64,000 nucleotides of DNA from Promethearchaeota archaeon (lineage in GTDB: Archaea; Asgardarchaeota; Lokiarchaeia; Sigyniarchaeales; SOKP01), in assembly GCA_011364925.1 (NCBI GenBank), contig RDOA01000011.1, positions 1 to 64,000 of the forward strand. The letters are read 5' to 3'. This document shows, piece by piece, positions 24,952-33,956 of this stretch. Every line of letters starts with the position of its first letter. Position 1 is the first letter of the stretch. The translations under genes and the position numbers were made by a program. The notes beneath the pieces were generated by a model, which was not told where the DNA came from, did not search any database, and saw only the letters and a program-made list of their open reading frames with translations.

Positions 24952-26466
24952 TTATAATGTATCAACTTTATTTTTAAGGTTCTTCCATTCAATATAAACA
25001 GATTTATAAATCTCCGAAATGCTATGGTCATTTTTTATTTTCTCATAAGTAATTAGATCCTTAACCATAGGCTTGTAATCTGAATAAACATTTAACGCCT
25101 TCAAAACATTCATAGCAACACCAATAAAAGCCGATTCTTTTATTAATGGAACTAGTAATTCCGAATCTAATATATTCGCTAACAATTGGTTAAATTCTTT
25201 TGATTTAGACATTCCTCCTGCACAAAATGGTTTTGTATCGAAATCAACAAAGCTATTAAGTGCTTCATAATTTTCATATAATCCAAAAGCGATATTTTCA
25301 AGAATACTTCTCGCAAAATCCTCAATGTTCGGTAGCTCATCAGAAACCATCATTGGAGGTTGAAATGCGAATATACCTCTCTTTATTGAAGTCTGATTTT
25401 TAATATTCATATTTTCAGGTCCCAAATAAGCGTAAGTGGATAAAGCTCCTGGTGAAGATTTCTTCAAATATGTGTCCATCAGTAAATCGGGATTGTCATT
25501 TGAATTGGAGAGAAAACATTGCTTAAACCAATTATATGAAGCTCCTGTGTTTCCAGCGTGCCCTTCCAATAACCATTTTCCTTTTAGTGAATGACAAGAT
25601 GTCCAATAATTGCACGAGGCATCAATTATTGGCTCATTTAGTACAAGATCAATAGGGGCTGTTGTACCTAAACTGAATCCAATATCTCCTTGTTCAATTG
25701 CCCCCATACCTAACAATGTTGCTTGTGTATCTCCACCTGATTTTACTACGGGAATAGTACCTTGATTAAGATTAAATTTTTTAGCCATCTCAAGTTTTAA
25801 TTGACCAACTACAGTTCCAGATTCGACTATATCTGGGAAGAAATCTGGATTGAAATCAAAAGCTTGTATAATTTCACTACTCCATTCTCTCTTTTTTATA
25901 TCTAATAATTGAGATTCTGCTGCAGCAGAAAAATCACTAACATAGATTCCAGTAAGTTTGTATACCAACCAATCATCTAACGCTAGGACTTTTCCTATTT
26001 TATCATAGGTTTCTTCCTCCTCTTCTCTAAACCATAACAACCTTGCTAGGCAAAATAAAAAAGAAGGACAATGACCAGTTATATCAAACAGATCTCGCTC
26101 TATAAATTCGTTCTCTATTAAATACGCGGAATCTATTCCACGAATATCTATATTTGGGCCCCCGTAAAGTACTTTTCCCTTCTTGTCTAAAAATACTGAC
26201 GCCATCCTTTGAGCGCAAGTTGATATTCCTATAACTTTGGAATTTTGATTCGTAATTTTAGAAATTGCTTGGTTTACTCCTAAAATTAATTTGTTCCAAA
26301 GATCCTCAATGTCAAATCTTTTAGCAAAACCATCTAGATCTTCGTTAAAGATTTTAATAGTTTGACTGTTGGTATGAATTAATTTTAAATCTTCTGAAAC
26401 TAAACCAACTTTCACGGAATTAGATGAAACATCGATTACGATGATAAAATTTCCATTATTTTCCAT
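24952..26466 (-). CDS. FGGY-family carbohydrate kinase (xylulokinase-like)
   Basis: FGGY kinases phosphorylate pentoses, hexoses, glycerol or tetritols. The N-terminal phosphate loop is VIDVSSNSVKVGL, where most members have DxGTxS. The second actin-like half has the phosphate-2 motif SLGTTAP and the adenosine motif AGGMSKSKEFNQL. An LALDDWLVYKLTG segment with the catalytic-region Asp is present. Start ATG 26466 follows AGTGA by five bases; GTG 26475 is the alternative. It begins 26 bases after the AMMECR1 gene. Together with the aldolases and dehydrogenase it would supply the phosphorylated substrate for cleavage. Confidence 0.9.
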   Translation of the reverse strand: MENNGNFIIVIDVSSNSVKVGLVSEDLKLIHTNSQTIKIFNEDLDGFAKRFDIEDLWNKLILGVNQAISKITNQNSKVIGISTCAQRMASVFLDKKGKVLYGGPNIDIRGIDSAYLIENEFIERDLFDITGHCPSFLFCLARLLWFREEEEETYDKIGKVLALDDWLVYKLTGIYVSDFSAAAESQLLDIKKREWSSEIIQAFDFNPDFFPDIVESGTVVGQLKLEMAKKFNLNQGTIPVVKSGGDTQATLLGMGAIEQGDIGFSLGTTAPIDLVLNEPIIDASCNYWTSCHSLKGKWLLEGHAGNTGASYNWFKQCFLSNSNDNPDLLMDTYLKKSSPGALSTYAYLGPENMNIKNQTSIKRGIFAFQPPMMVSDELPNIEDFARSILENIAFGLYENYEALNSFVDFDTKPFCAGGMSKSKEFNQLLANILDSELLVPLIKESAFIGVAMNVLKALNVYSDYKPMVKDLITYEKIKNDHSISEIYKSVYIEWKNLKNKVDTL

Positions 26467-26492
26467 AGTTTTCACTAGTTACAACTTCAAAA

Positions 26493-27134
26493 TTAGGATG
26501 AAGTTAGGTATTTCCGGACAACTTTTCCTCTTGGAGATTCCTCTTCAAACAATATTGCTTGAAAAGAATAAATTTTTGTACTTTTTATATCTCTCCACGC
26601 ATCGGGTGAAAGCCATGCTTTAGAACAAGTATGTTGCAAGAAAGTTTCCACATCCCAATTCCTATCATAGTCAACAGGCACCTGTGGAAGTAATAATCCT
26701 CTACGCATACCTCTCTCTGCTATCAATCCATCTCGACCTATTACGATTTTTTCAATATACTCGCTCGGATCACTTACTTCTATTAATTTAGGAGGAGTTA
26801 ATATCGAAATTTCAATAATAATGTTATTCATTTCTTCAAGAGTAACTGGTGAAAAGCGTGAATCTTCTATAGCTGAGCTAACTGAAACCTTATGAACAAC
26901 ATCATATAAGGGGAAATTAGGCTCGATATACCCTATGCAACCTCTTAAAGGATTTCCTTTAATATTATGAACATTTAAAGTTACAAATGCACCATAGTTG
27001 TCTTTAAACTTATTCTTTAAATCGTCAGGGATTGTTATTCTTTTACTATTCTTAAGGAAAAATTCGATGTTATCTCTTGCAAATTTAATTAGAGTTCTAC
27101 CATCCTCTAATGAAAATAAATCATTTTCTATCAT
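26493..27134 (-). CDS. AMMECR1-domain protein
   Basis: AMMECR1 domains occur in archaea, bacteria and eukaryotes. The conserved core LRGCIGY is present, preceded by VTLNVHN and followed by ILTPP, GRDGLI and LLLPQVP. Archaeal structures show two subdomains, but the biochemical role is unsettled; in some genomes the domain is linked to radical SAM or MEMO proteins. I start at ATG 27134, since GGTGA lies eight bases upstream; GTG 27146 is possible. It is 26 bases upstream of the FGGY kinase and likely the first gene of that transcript. Confidence 0.9.
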   Translation of the reverse strand: MIENDLFSLEDGRTLIKFARDNIEFFLKNSKRITIPDDLKNKFKDNYGAFVTLNVHNIKGNPLRGCIGYIEPNFPLYDVVHKVSVSSAIEDSRFSPVTLEEMNNIIIEISILTPPKLIEVSDPSEYIEKIVIGRDGLIAERGMRRGLLLPQVPVDYDRNWDVETFLQHTCSKAWLSPDAWRDIKSTKIYSFQAILFEEESPRGKVVRKYLTSS

Positions 27135-27142
27135 ACTTCCAT

Positions 27143-27147
27143 TCACC
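27143..27147 (-). promoter_or_regulatory. Ribosome-binding site deciding the AMMECR1 start
   Basis: GGTGA on the minus strand lies eight bases before ATG 27134 and overlaps the competing in-frame GTG at 27146, which favours the ATG. Confidence 0.5.
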
Positions 27148-27195
27148 GAAAACAGTTTCAGTATATAATAGTAGATGGTTAACTTTAATATTAAC

Positions 27196-28590
27196 TTAAT
27201 GAGATTGCTTTAATATTTTACCATGAAATTCAGTATTATCATTATTTATTTCTAATCCACTTAGAAACACTTTCCATATATGAACCATGGTTTTATAATC
27301 CTCAAATGGAGTAAATTTTGCTTTTGTTTTGAAAACTTCCGAGTTAATAGGAGATTCTGGAATTTTTTCAACTACGATTAAATCCGCGTCATAACCTTCC
27401 TTGATAAAACCTTTATTTCTTAGGTTAAATATTTCAGCAGGATTTTCTGAGGCAACATTTACAAATACATTCAAGGACAATTCATTTCTAAAAACTTTAT
27501 CCAATATAGTTAGGGGGTAGGTTTCAAAACCCGGAAATCCTGAAGGTGCGTTAATATATTTCTGTGCTTTCTCTTTTTGTGTGTGAGGGGCGTGATCTGT
27601 CCCAATTAAATTTATTCTTCCCCTTTTTAGTTCTTTAAATAAAAATAATGAGTGTTCTTTATCTCTTAATGGAGGTAGAACTTTCCCATAATTAGGATTG
27701 CTTAATTGTAAAGTATTATCTAATAATATATGGTGTGGAGTTGATTCGAATGTAATTTTTAAGTTTGGCTTCATATCTAATGCTTTTTGTATTAAAGAAA
27801 AACTATCAATGCAACTAATGTGACAAAAATGAATAATTGGATAATTCGCTGCGCTTAAATCTAAATCTGTTATTATTTTATAATAATTGTCTAAAATAAA
27901 GTTCACATATTTAGCCTCTAAAGAGACAGGATACATCATATTGTGTACTTCTAGAATTGGTAAGTTATTCAACTTACCATTATTAAATATTTCATTCTTC
28001 CCTTCAGGAGATATAGGCCAATCTGGATGTATAAAAATAGGAATTTGCATATTAGAGGAGATATTTAGGAGTTTTTGAACATTTAAATAATTTGTCCAAT
28101 CTATTCCGTTTAAAGAATCTAATGGATAAATCTTGAAACCAAAAACGCCTAATTGAATAATCGAAATAATTTCTTCTAGATTTATTTCATTAGGAACTCC
28201 TGCTATAAAACCTACATTAATTTTTATTTTATTTTCTGCTTCTTTCATCCATTTTTTAACTTGTTTTGCGTTTATAGCTGGTGGAACTGTATTGGGCATG
28301 TTAAAAACTGTTGTAATACCAGAAAACGCTGCTGCTAAGGTTCCAGATGAAAATGTCTCTTTTTCACTCTGTCCTAAATCTCTTAAATGTGAATGAATAT
28401 CAATTATGCCGGGTAAAATTATTCTTTTTTCGCAATCTGTTACAATCCCATCTTTATTCTTGCTGAGAATTGATTCCATGGCGTTTTCGATCTTATCATT
28501 TATTATAGATATGATTTTACCATCAATGATAAGTAAAGCTCCATCTTGGAGTGAACCATTTACATATATAATTGCGTTTTTTAATATCAT
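27196..28590 (-). CDS. pyrC: Dihydroorotase-like cyclic amidohydrolase
   Basis: The 464-residue amidohydrolase has the metal-binding HSHLRD motif near residue 66, VFNMPNT, a bridging-lysine candidate in FKIYPLD, the later histidines in FCHIS and IGTDHAPH, and the GFPGFET loop. This order is that of type I dihydroorotase and allantoinase. Dihydroorotase is the usual archaeal role, closing carbamoyl-aspartate in pyrimidine synthesis. No other pyr gene is nearby, so hydantoinase or allantoinase activity cannot be excluded. Its ATG overlaps the TrmY stop as ATGA, giving translational coupling. Confidence 0.85.
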   Translation of the reverse strand: MILKNAIIYVNGSLQDGALLIIDGKIISIINDKIENAMESILSKNKDGIVTDCEKRIILPGIIDIHSHLRDLGQSEKETFSSGTLAAAFSGITTVFNMPNTVPPAINAKQVKKWMKEAENKIKINVGFIAGVPNEINLEEIISIIQLGVFGFKIYPLDSLNGIDWTNYLNVQKLLNISSNMQIPIFIHPDWPISPEGKNEIFNNGKLNNLPILEVHNMMYPVSLEAKYVNFILDNYYKIITDLDLSAANYPIIHFCHISCIDSFSLIQKALDMKPNLKITFESTPHHILLDNTLQLSNPNYGKVLPPLRDKEHSLFLFKELKRGRINLIGTDHAPHTQKEKAQKYINAPSGFPGFETYPLTILDKVFRNELSLNVFVNVASENPAEIFNLRNKGFIKEGYDADLIVVEKIPESPINSEVFKTKAKFTPFEDYKTMVHIWKVFLSGLEINNDNTEFHGKILKQSH

Positions 28591-29252
28591 CGATTAATTA
28601 ATTTTTCAGAATTCTCTCTTTGATCAATTAAAAAATTAATGTATAATATTTTATTTTCAATCCCTTTTATATCAAAAAGGTTAGTATACTTAAATCTGTA
28701 TTTATTATCGACAATTCTAAATAAATTAAATGAAATCTGTGAGTTTTGGGGGAAAGAAAAAATAAAACAGTAATCCCCTAAATAGTTAAATTCATCTAAG
28801 TTTTTAATAAAAAATAACGAATTTTCCTCAGGAAATCCGTTAATAATTATTACTTTATCATAATTTAGATTAGAAACATTTTTTAAAATTGATTCATCCT
28901 TAACTACTCTTTTAACAAAGATTCCCGGAGTAGAGATATGGAAATTTTTAGATTTCGTATTCTCACTGGAATATATTTTAGCCAATGCTCTCTGTAACAG
29001 TAATGCTTGAGATCTCTCATCTGAGCCTAAGTATCTTAGAGAGATCCCTTCAAATTTAATTAAAATCTGAAACGAATCAATATAGATGTATAAATTATTA
29101 TTTTTTCTTATTGAATAGGAACAACAGAATGACTCTCGTATAATTGAGCAAATATTATAAATATCAAGAGGAGTTCTTCCTAAATCGATTGTGCGTTTGG
29201 AAAATTCAGAAATTTTATCAATTAATATTAAAAAGTTAACCAAACTTATCAA
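28587..29252 (-). CDS. trmY: TrmY-like tRNA pseudouridine(54) N1-methyltransferase
   Basis: TrmY (DUF358, SPOUT fold) methylates pseudouridine 54 in archaeal tRNA. Residues 20-110 align well by eye: GRTPLDIYNICSIIRES corresponds to the family's first helix, then KFEGISLRYLGSDERSQALLLQRAL is the hallmark region, and STPGIFV follows. The C-terminal SPOUT-knot segment, normally LGDHxG near the SAM site, is less clear here (LGDYCFIFSFP). Start TTG 29252 is uncertain; TTG 29243 gives a closer N-terminus. It sits 15 bases from SRP54 and overlaps the dihydroorotase start. Confidence 0.72.
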   Translation of the reverse strand: MISLVNFLILIDKISEFSKRTIDLGRTPLDIYNICSIIRESFCCSYSIRKNNNLYIYIDSFQILIKFEGISLRYLGSDERSQALLLQRALAKIYSSENTKSKNFHISTPGIFVKRVVKDESILKNVSNLNYDKVIIINGFPEENSLFFIKNLDEFNYLGDYCFIFSFPQNSQISFNLFRIVDNKYRFKYTNLFDIKGIENKILYINFLIDQRENSEKLINR

Positions 29253-29266
29253 TATGAATATTTAAT

Positions 29267-30643
29267 TTAAAAATTAAAATCTTTACCTAATTTGTCCATG
29301 AATTGAGCTCCAGCTTTTCCCATCCCAGGGAGACCCGGCATTCCCTTCCCTTTTTTTTGCATTTGAAGAGCCCTTTTCATAAATTTCTTCATTTGATTAT
29401 ATTGATCAAGCATTCTATTTATTGTGGTGTAGTCTGTGCCGCTTCCTATGGCAATTCTCCTTTTTCTGGTCTTTTTAATGATTTTTGGATCATCCTTTTC
29501 TTCTTGAGTCAGTGAATTTAAAACTACTTCCCATTTCTCTAGGTTTTTTTCAGCGTCATCGGTTAAAGCCTCGGGGATATTACCTCCTCCCATCATAGCT
29601 AAAATTTGTTTCATTTTACCAACCTTTTTTATGCTTTTTAGTTGAATATAAAGATCGTCCAATGTGAATTTACCTTTCATCATCCTTTTGACCAGATCTG
29701 GGTCTACATCTATTTCAGCTTCTTGTACTCGCTTAACTAGACCATCAAGATCAGGAACACCTAATAGCGTGCCCACAAAAGTAGTAGGATTAAATTCTTC
29801 GAAATCTTCTAACTTTTCACCTACTCCTATAAATCTTATCGATTGGTTAGTGGCAGCACAGGCTGAAAGAGCTCCTCCTCCTTTAGCTGTTCCATCCAAT
29901 TTAGTGACAATAATACTTCCAATATTTGTAGCCCTCGCAAACTCCTCTGCTTGTGGATATGCTTGTTGTCCAAGACTTCCATCGATTACTAAGATTACTT
30001 CGTTAGGCTTTAAGCTAGCTTCAATATTTTCCATTTCCTTCATTAATTCCTTTTCTTCCTTGTGTCGTCCTGCTGTATCAACTATGATAATGTCATACCC
30101 GTCATTCATCGCTTTTTTAGTTTCTCTAACAGCGAGTTTAATAGCATTTTTCTCATTTGGATTACCATAGCATGCAACACCAATTTGATTGGTCAATTGA
30201 ACAAGCTGTTCATACGCTCCCGGTCTCCATGTATCTGTTGTAACTGCTGCTACTTTGTATCCCTTACTTTTATAAAATCGCGATAGCTTTCCAACAGTTG
30301 TAGTTTTACCTGAACCTTGAATTCCGACAAGTAATATTATATTGCTCTTTCCAGGCTTTATTCTAATGGGAGCGGGTTTTCCCCCAATTGTTCTAACTAA
30401 TTCATCATGGACAAGTTTAATAACAAAATCCTTACGCCTTGCTCTTTTTAAATCAGTATTCATGGCATCCTTTTTAATATTTTCAGTCATCTGAAAAACA
30501 AGTTCAACTTTCACATCAGCGCTCAGTAAAGCTCTTTGTAAATCTTGAATAATTGCATTAATTACCTCCTTATCTATATTAGGCAACCCTCGCAACTTAC
30601 GCATTATTGTCTCTAAATCTTTCCCTAGTTTTTTGAAGACCAT
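29267..30643 (-). CDS. srp54: Signal recognition particle GTPase SRP54
   Basis: SRP54 binds signal peptides and 7S RNA and targets ribosomes to the membrane through FtsY. The 458-residue protein shows N, G and M domains: GIQGSGKTTTVGKL (G1), DTWRPGAYEQL (G2), DTAGRHKEE (G3), TKLDGTAKGGG (G4), then a methionine- and lysine-rich M domain with IGSGTDYTTINRML and a C-terminal glycine-rich tail. ATG 30643 faces aIF5A across a 138-base divergent promoter region. TrmY and dihydroorotase follow it and are likely co-transcribed. Confidence 0.97.
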   Translation of the reverse strand: MVFKKLGKDLETIMRKLRGLPNIDKEVINAIIQDLQRALLSADVKVELVFQMTENIKKDAMNTDLKRARRKDFVIKLVHDELVRTIGGKPAPIRIKPGKSNIILLVGIQGSGKTTTVGKLSRFYKSKGYKVAAVTTDTWRPGAYEQLVQLTNQIGVACYGNPNEKNAIKLAVRETKKAMNDGYDIIIVDTAGRHKEEKELMKEMENIEASLKPNEVILVIDGSLGQQAYPQAEEFARATNIGSIIVTKLDGTAKGGGALSACAATNQSIRFIGVGEKLEDFEEFNPTTFVGTLLGVPDLDGLVKRVQEAEIDVDPDLVKRMMKGKFTLDDLYIQLKSIKKVGKMKQILAMMGGGNIPEALTDDAEKNLEKWEVVLNSLTQEEKDDPKIIKKTRKRRIAIGSGTDYTTINRMLDQYNQMKKFMKRALQMQKKGKGMPGLPGMGKAGAQFMDKLGKDFNF

Positions 30644-30781
30644 AATTAACCGACTTTTTCATTAATGTTGTAATAATTAAAATAAACAAAAACTAATATT
30701 TTTTTTTAAATGATTATAATATTATATAAAAAAGAAATATGAAAATAAAAAATATTACTGATTAAATGGAGAAAATATAAT

Positions 30782-31210
30782 ATGTCAATTCGTAGAACTG
30801 AAATTCAAAAACTTAAAACGGGTCAATTTATAATGGTGGAAGATGAACCATGTGTCATTAAATCCACTGAACGATCTAAGAGTGGTAAGCATGGACATGC
30901 GAAAGTCAGAGTCGTATGTGTAGGTGTGTTCGACAATAACAAGCGATCTCTCACAATACCCTCTGGTCACATGTGCGAAATTCCTGAGATAATCAAAGGT
31001 ACAGCTCAAATTAATTTTATCGAAGATAATTCTATTAACATAATGGATTTAGAATCCTATGAGTCTGTAGATGTCAACTGGCCAGTAGAAGAAGAATTGA
31101 AAACTAAATTGAAGGAATTACAAGTAAATCCAAAAAAGATGTCTTTAGCTCAAGTGGAATATTGGCAACTTGCTGGGAAAACTTTGATTAATAGAGTTAT
31201 CGTAAATTAA
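30782..31210 (+). CDS. aif5A: Translation initiation/elongation factor aIF5A
   Basis: aIF5A relieves ribosome stalling and carries hypusine or deoxyhypusine on one lysine. The loop RSKSGKHGHAKVR places that lysine at K36. The N-terminal SH3-like and C-terminal OB domains span 142 residues, typical length. GGAG lies about ten bases upstream of ATG 30782, and AT-rich TATA-like sequence at about 30720-30730 lies further up. Deoxyhypusine synthase is not in this window. The gene is divergent from SRP54 and followed by NAD kinase after 102 bases. Confidence 0.97.
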   Translation: MSIRRTEIQKLKTGQFIMVEDEPCVIKSTERSKSGKHGHAKVRVVCVGVFDNNKRSLTIPSGHMCEIPEIIKGTAQINFIEDNSINIMDLESYESVDVNWPVEEELKTKLKELQVNPKKMSLAQVEYWQLAGKTLINRVIVN

Positions 31211-31312
31211 AAAAAAGCAAAAATTCTAGTCAAAAAAAAATCTTTTCTTAAATTTCTAAATTTTTAAAATGTAATATTCTTGAGAAAGATCTAAAGAAGC
31301 AGACTGAGACTT

Positions 31313-32239
31313 ATGGACAAAAAACCAGTTTCATTAGCTTGTAGAATGGATTCCGAAAAAGCTATTAAATTAACTAAAGAAATATTTGAATTTTTAGTGA
31401 AAAATGGCGAAGTTGTTCAAATGGAAACCCGAATAGCCCCTAAAATCTTTCCTCATAATGCTGTAGACTTAAAAGAAATGACAACTGATAATACTAAGTT
31501 TCTAATTTCCGTTGGTGGAGACGGAACCATCCTAAGAGTGGCAGGAAGTCTGCCAAATCGTAATGCACCGCCTATATTAGGGGTAAATATTGGATCAATC
31601 GGTTTTTTAGACGAATCAAATGAAAGAACTGTATTTAATGATATAATTCGTGTTTTAAAAGGGGAATATCTTATTGAAAAATGTTCCAAATTGGCCTCAT
31701 TTATTGTTAAAGATTCTGAAGAAATACGATTGGGTAATGCGTTAAATGAAATTTTAATTGTGTCATCAAAAAGCTCAAAAGTTCTTCTAGCCTCAGTTAA
31801 AGTTGATGGATGTTTTCTCAATCGCAGTTATCTAGATGGGATTATCATATCTACTTCTGTAGGCTCTACAGCTTACAATCTGAGTGCAGGAGGTGCGATC
31901 GTTAAGTCCACGATGGACTCTATGCAATTAACCCCCTTAAATAGCTTCGCTCGATCAGGTTTGAAACCATTAATACTTCCAATTGAGAGTGAACTTGAGA
32001 TCCAACTTCTTAGGCAGCGATTAAGCGCAAAAATTATCATAGATGGCCAAAGAACCTTAAAAGAAATCCATCCAAAGACTATTATTAGGATACGTAAAGC
32101 TAACTCTCACACAAGTTTTATACGTTTATCTAAAAGTATAAGCGATAATTATATTAGACGATTAAGAAAAAAAATATTAGGAACCCTTCGTGTTCCTCTT
32201 GATGATGCAGCTGAAGAAGAATTCAATTCTGGTTATTGA
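31313..32239 (+). CDS. nadK: NAD kinase
   Basis: NAD kinase makes NADP from NAD. The GGDGTILR motif with its catalytic Asp lies near residue 68, and the second signature TSVGSTAYNLSAGGAIV is present with the conserved PLNSFARS-L-PLI. The length is 308 residues. The C-terminal 35 bases overlap the Nob1 gene in another frame, an arrangement implying coupled translation. Confidence 0.95.
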   Translation: MDKKPVSLACRMDSEKAIKLTKEIFEFLVKNGEVVQMETRIAPKIFPHNAVDLKEMTTDNTKFLISVGGDGTILRVAGSLPNRNAPPILGVNIGSIGFLDESNERTVFNDIIRVLKGEYLIEKCSKLASFIVKDSEEIRLGNALNEILIVSSKSSKVLLASVKVDGCFLNRSYLDGIIISTSVGSTAYNLSAGGAIVKSTMDSMQLTPLNSFARSGLKPLILPIESELEIQLLRQRLSAKIIIDGQRTLKEIHPKTIIRIRKANSHTSFIRLSKSISDNYIRRLRKKILGTLRVPLDDAAEEEFNSGY

Positions 32240-32756
32240 TACAAATATTTTTCTAACTGGAATAAATTTTAATTATTTTCAAGAAATACTATTTACCACG
32301 CCAGCGATAATCAACGAGACTCAAGTCGAAAAGTATAAAGAACAAAATAGAAATCTATTACAAAGAATTGAATTAGCCAAAGAACTAGGAAAACTAATTA
32401 TACAAAAACCTAAAGAATATTACATTCAATTAGTTGAAGAAAAATCTAAAATTACTGGAGATTGTAATGCGTTATCAAATAACGATCTCGAACTAATTGC
32501 ATTAGCTTTAGAGTTGAAAGAAAATAATAGTCAAGAAGTCATTCTTTATACAAACGACTACTCCATAGAAAATTTATGTAGTGAATTAAATATCAAATTC
32601 AAAACTTTATTTAAAAATGGGATAAAAAATAAGATATATTTTGAGGTATATTGCCCTTACTGCAATATAGTATATAGATCTGAAGATTTAAATAAAAATT
32701 GCGAAAGATGTGGGTTAAAACTCAAAAGGCGTTTTTCGAAAAAAGAAAAATTATAG
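32202..32756 (+). CDS. nob1: rRNA maturation endonuclease Nob1 (PIN plus zinc ribbon)
   Basis: Nob1 cuts the 3' end of pre-16S/18S rRNA. A PIN domain fills residues 1-130: the first acidic residue in LVIDTNIFL, an ETQVEKY helix, then SNNDLELIALAL and LYTNDYSIENL supplying further aspartates. A rubredoxin-like zinc ribbon follows (CPYC near 147 and CERC near 164), and a basic tail ends the 184-residue protein. Start is ATG 32202 or 32205, inside the NAD kinase gene; GTG 32190 is possible. The overlap with nadK makes regulation jointly likely. Confidence 0.92.
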   Translation: MMQLKKNSILVIDTNIFLTGINFNYFQEILFTTPAIINETQVEKYKEQNRNLLQRIELAKELGKLIIQKPKEYYIQLVEEKSKITGDCNALSNNDLELIALALELKENNSQEVILYTNDYSIENLCSELNIKFKTLFKNGIKNKIYFEVYCPYCNIVYRSEDLNKNCERCGLKLKRRFSKKEKL

Positions 32757-32816
32757 TGCAAAATATATAGGAAAAAAACCAAATTTATATTGAATTAAAA
32801 CATAAAAAGATAAACT

Positions 32817-33872
32817 ATGGGCATTAAAATTAACGAGTTAGTCAAAGATGTTAAGAGAACTATTACCTTTGAAAATCTTCTAAATAAATACATAGCAATC
32901 GATGCTTTTAATACCATTTATCAGTTTTTAGCAATCATTAGGCAAAGAGACGGCACTCCTTTAAAAGATTATAATGGAAATGTAACTTCTCATTTATCAG
33001 GATTATTCTACAGAACAATCAATTTTTTAGAGCATAATATTAAACCTATTTATGTATTTGACGGAATTCCTTCTGAATTAAAATTAGATACTATAAAGGA
33101 GCGGAGGAAAATCAAGGAAATTGCTAAGGAAAAAATGGTTATTGCTCAAGAGAACGAGGACTTTGGAGAAGCAAAAAAATTTGCTCAGATGACTTCAAAA
33201 TTAGATACTGAAATGATAGAAGAGAGTAAAAAGTTATTAAGTTATCTTGGGATACCAATTATTGAAGCTAGTTCTGAAGGTGAAGCTCAATCTGCTTTTC
33301 TTGTTGAAAAAGGGGATGCTTGGGCATGTGCATCCCAAGACTATGACACATTACTATTTGGAGGGGAAAGATTACTCCGGAATTTTGCTGTGAGCAGAAG
33401 TAAAAAAGTCAAAAACACTACGGTAACTCTCGATATAGAATATATCTCTTTGTCAAAATTTCTTGATAATCTAAAAATCACTCGAGAACAGTTAATAGAA
33501 ATGGGTTTATTAATTGGAACAGACTTTTTTCCCGGAATTAAAGGTATTGGGCAACACAAAGCTCTCGATCTAATTAAAAAGTATGGTTCTATAGAAAATA
33601 TTGTAAAAAACCATGTAAACATTGGAAATATTGAAATTGACATTGAAAAAGATATAATTGAACAAGTAAAAGATATCTTTTTAAACCCAGATATCAAAAA
33701 AGATTATCCAAAAATAATCTGGGAAAAAATAAATTACGATAAAGTTGAGGAATTACTGATTGAACAGCACAATTTCGCAAAACCGAGAGTCCAAAACGCA
33801 ATTGAACGGCTAAAGAAGCAAAACTCATCTAAAACCCAAGTTTCTATTGATAGTTTCTTCAAAAAAAATTAG
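32817..33872 (+). CDS. fen1: Flap endonuclease 1
   Basis: FEN1 removes 5' flaps during Okazaki-fragment maturation and repair. MGIKINELV begins the protein as the family demands. The active-site acids lie in YIAIDAFNT, VFDGIP, EGEAQSAF, ASQDYDTLLFG and IGTDFFPGIKGIG, and a helix-hairpin-helix follows. The C-terminus TQVSIDSFFKKN is a classic PCNA-binding PIP box. At 351 residues it is typical. The gene is preceded by nob1 and followed by cdc48 on the same strand. Confidence 0.97.
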   Translation: MGIKINELVKDVKRTITFENLLNKYIAIDAFNTIYQFLAIIRQRDGTPLKDYNGNVTSHLSGLFYRTINFLEHNIKPIYVFDGIPSELKLDTIKERRKIKEIAKEKMVIAQENEDFGEAKKFAQMTSKLDTEMIEESKKLLSYLGIPIIEASSEGEAQSAFLVEKGDAWACASQDYDTLLFGGERLLRNFAVSRSKKVKNTTVTLDIEYISLSKFLDNLKITREQLIEMGLLIGTDFFPGIKGIGQHKALDLIKKYGSIENIVKNHVNIGNIEIDIEKDIIEQVKDIFLNPDIKKDYPKIIWEKINYDKVEELLIEQHNFAKPRVQNAIERLKKQNSSKTQVSIDSFFKKN

Positions 33873-33920
33873 TTATTATTTTAAAAAAAGGAAAAATTTT
33901 TACAAACTTATTATTTCATA

Positions 33921-33930
33921 TTTATATATA
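33921..33930 (+). promoter_or_regulatory. Candidate TATA box for cdc48
   Basis: TTTATATATA lies 27-36 bases upstream of ATG 33957, the spacing for a nearly leaderless archaeal transcript. No Shine-Dalgarno motif stands before the ATG, which agrees with leaderless initiation. Confidence 0.45.
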
Positions 33931-33956
33931 ATTATATTTTATGTACTCGATCGAAA

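Noticed and set aside
29664-30170. Plus-strand open frame of 168 codons opposite SRP54.
   Set aside because: It mirrors conserved GTPase codons and has no promoter or Shine-Dalgarno motif of its own.
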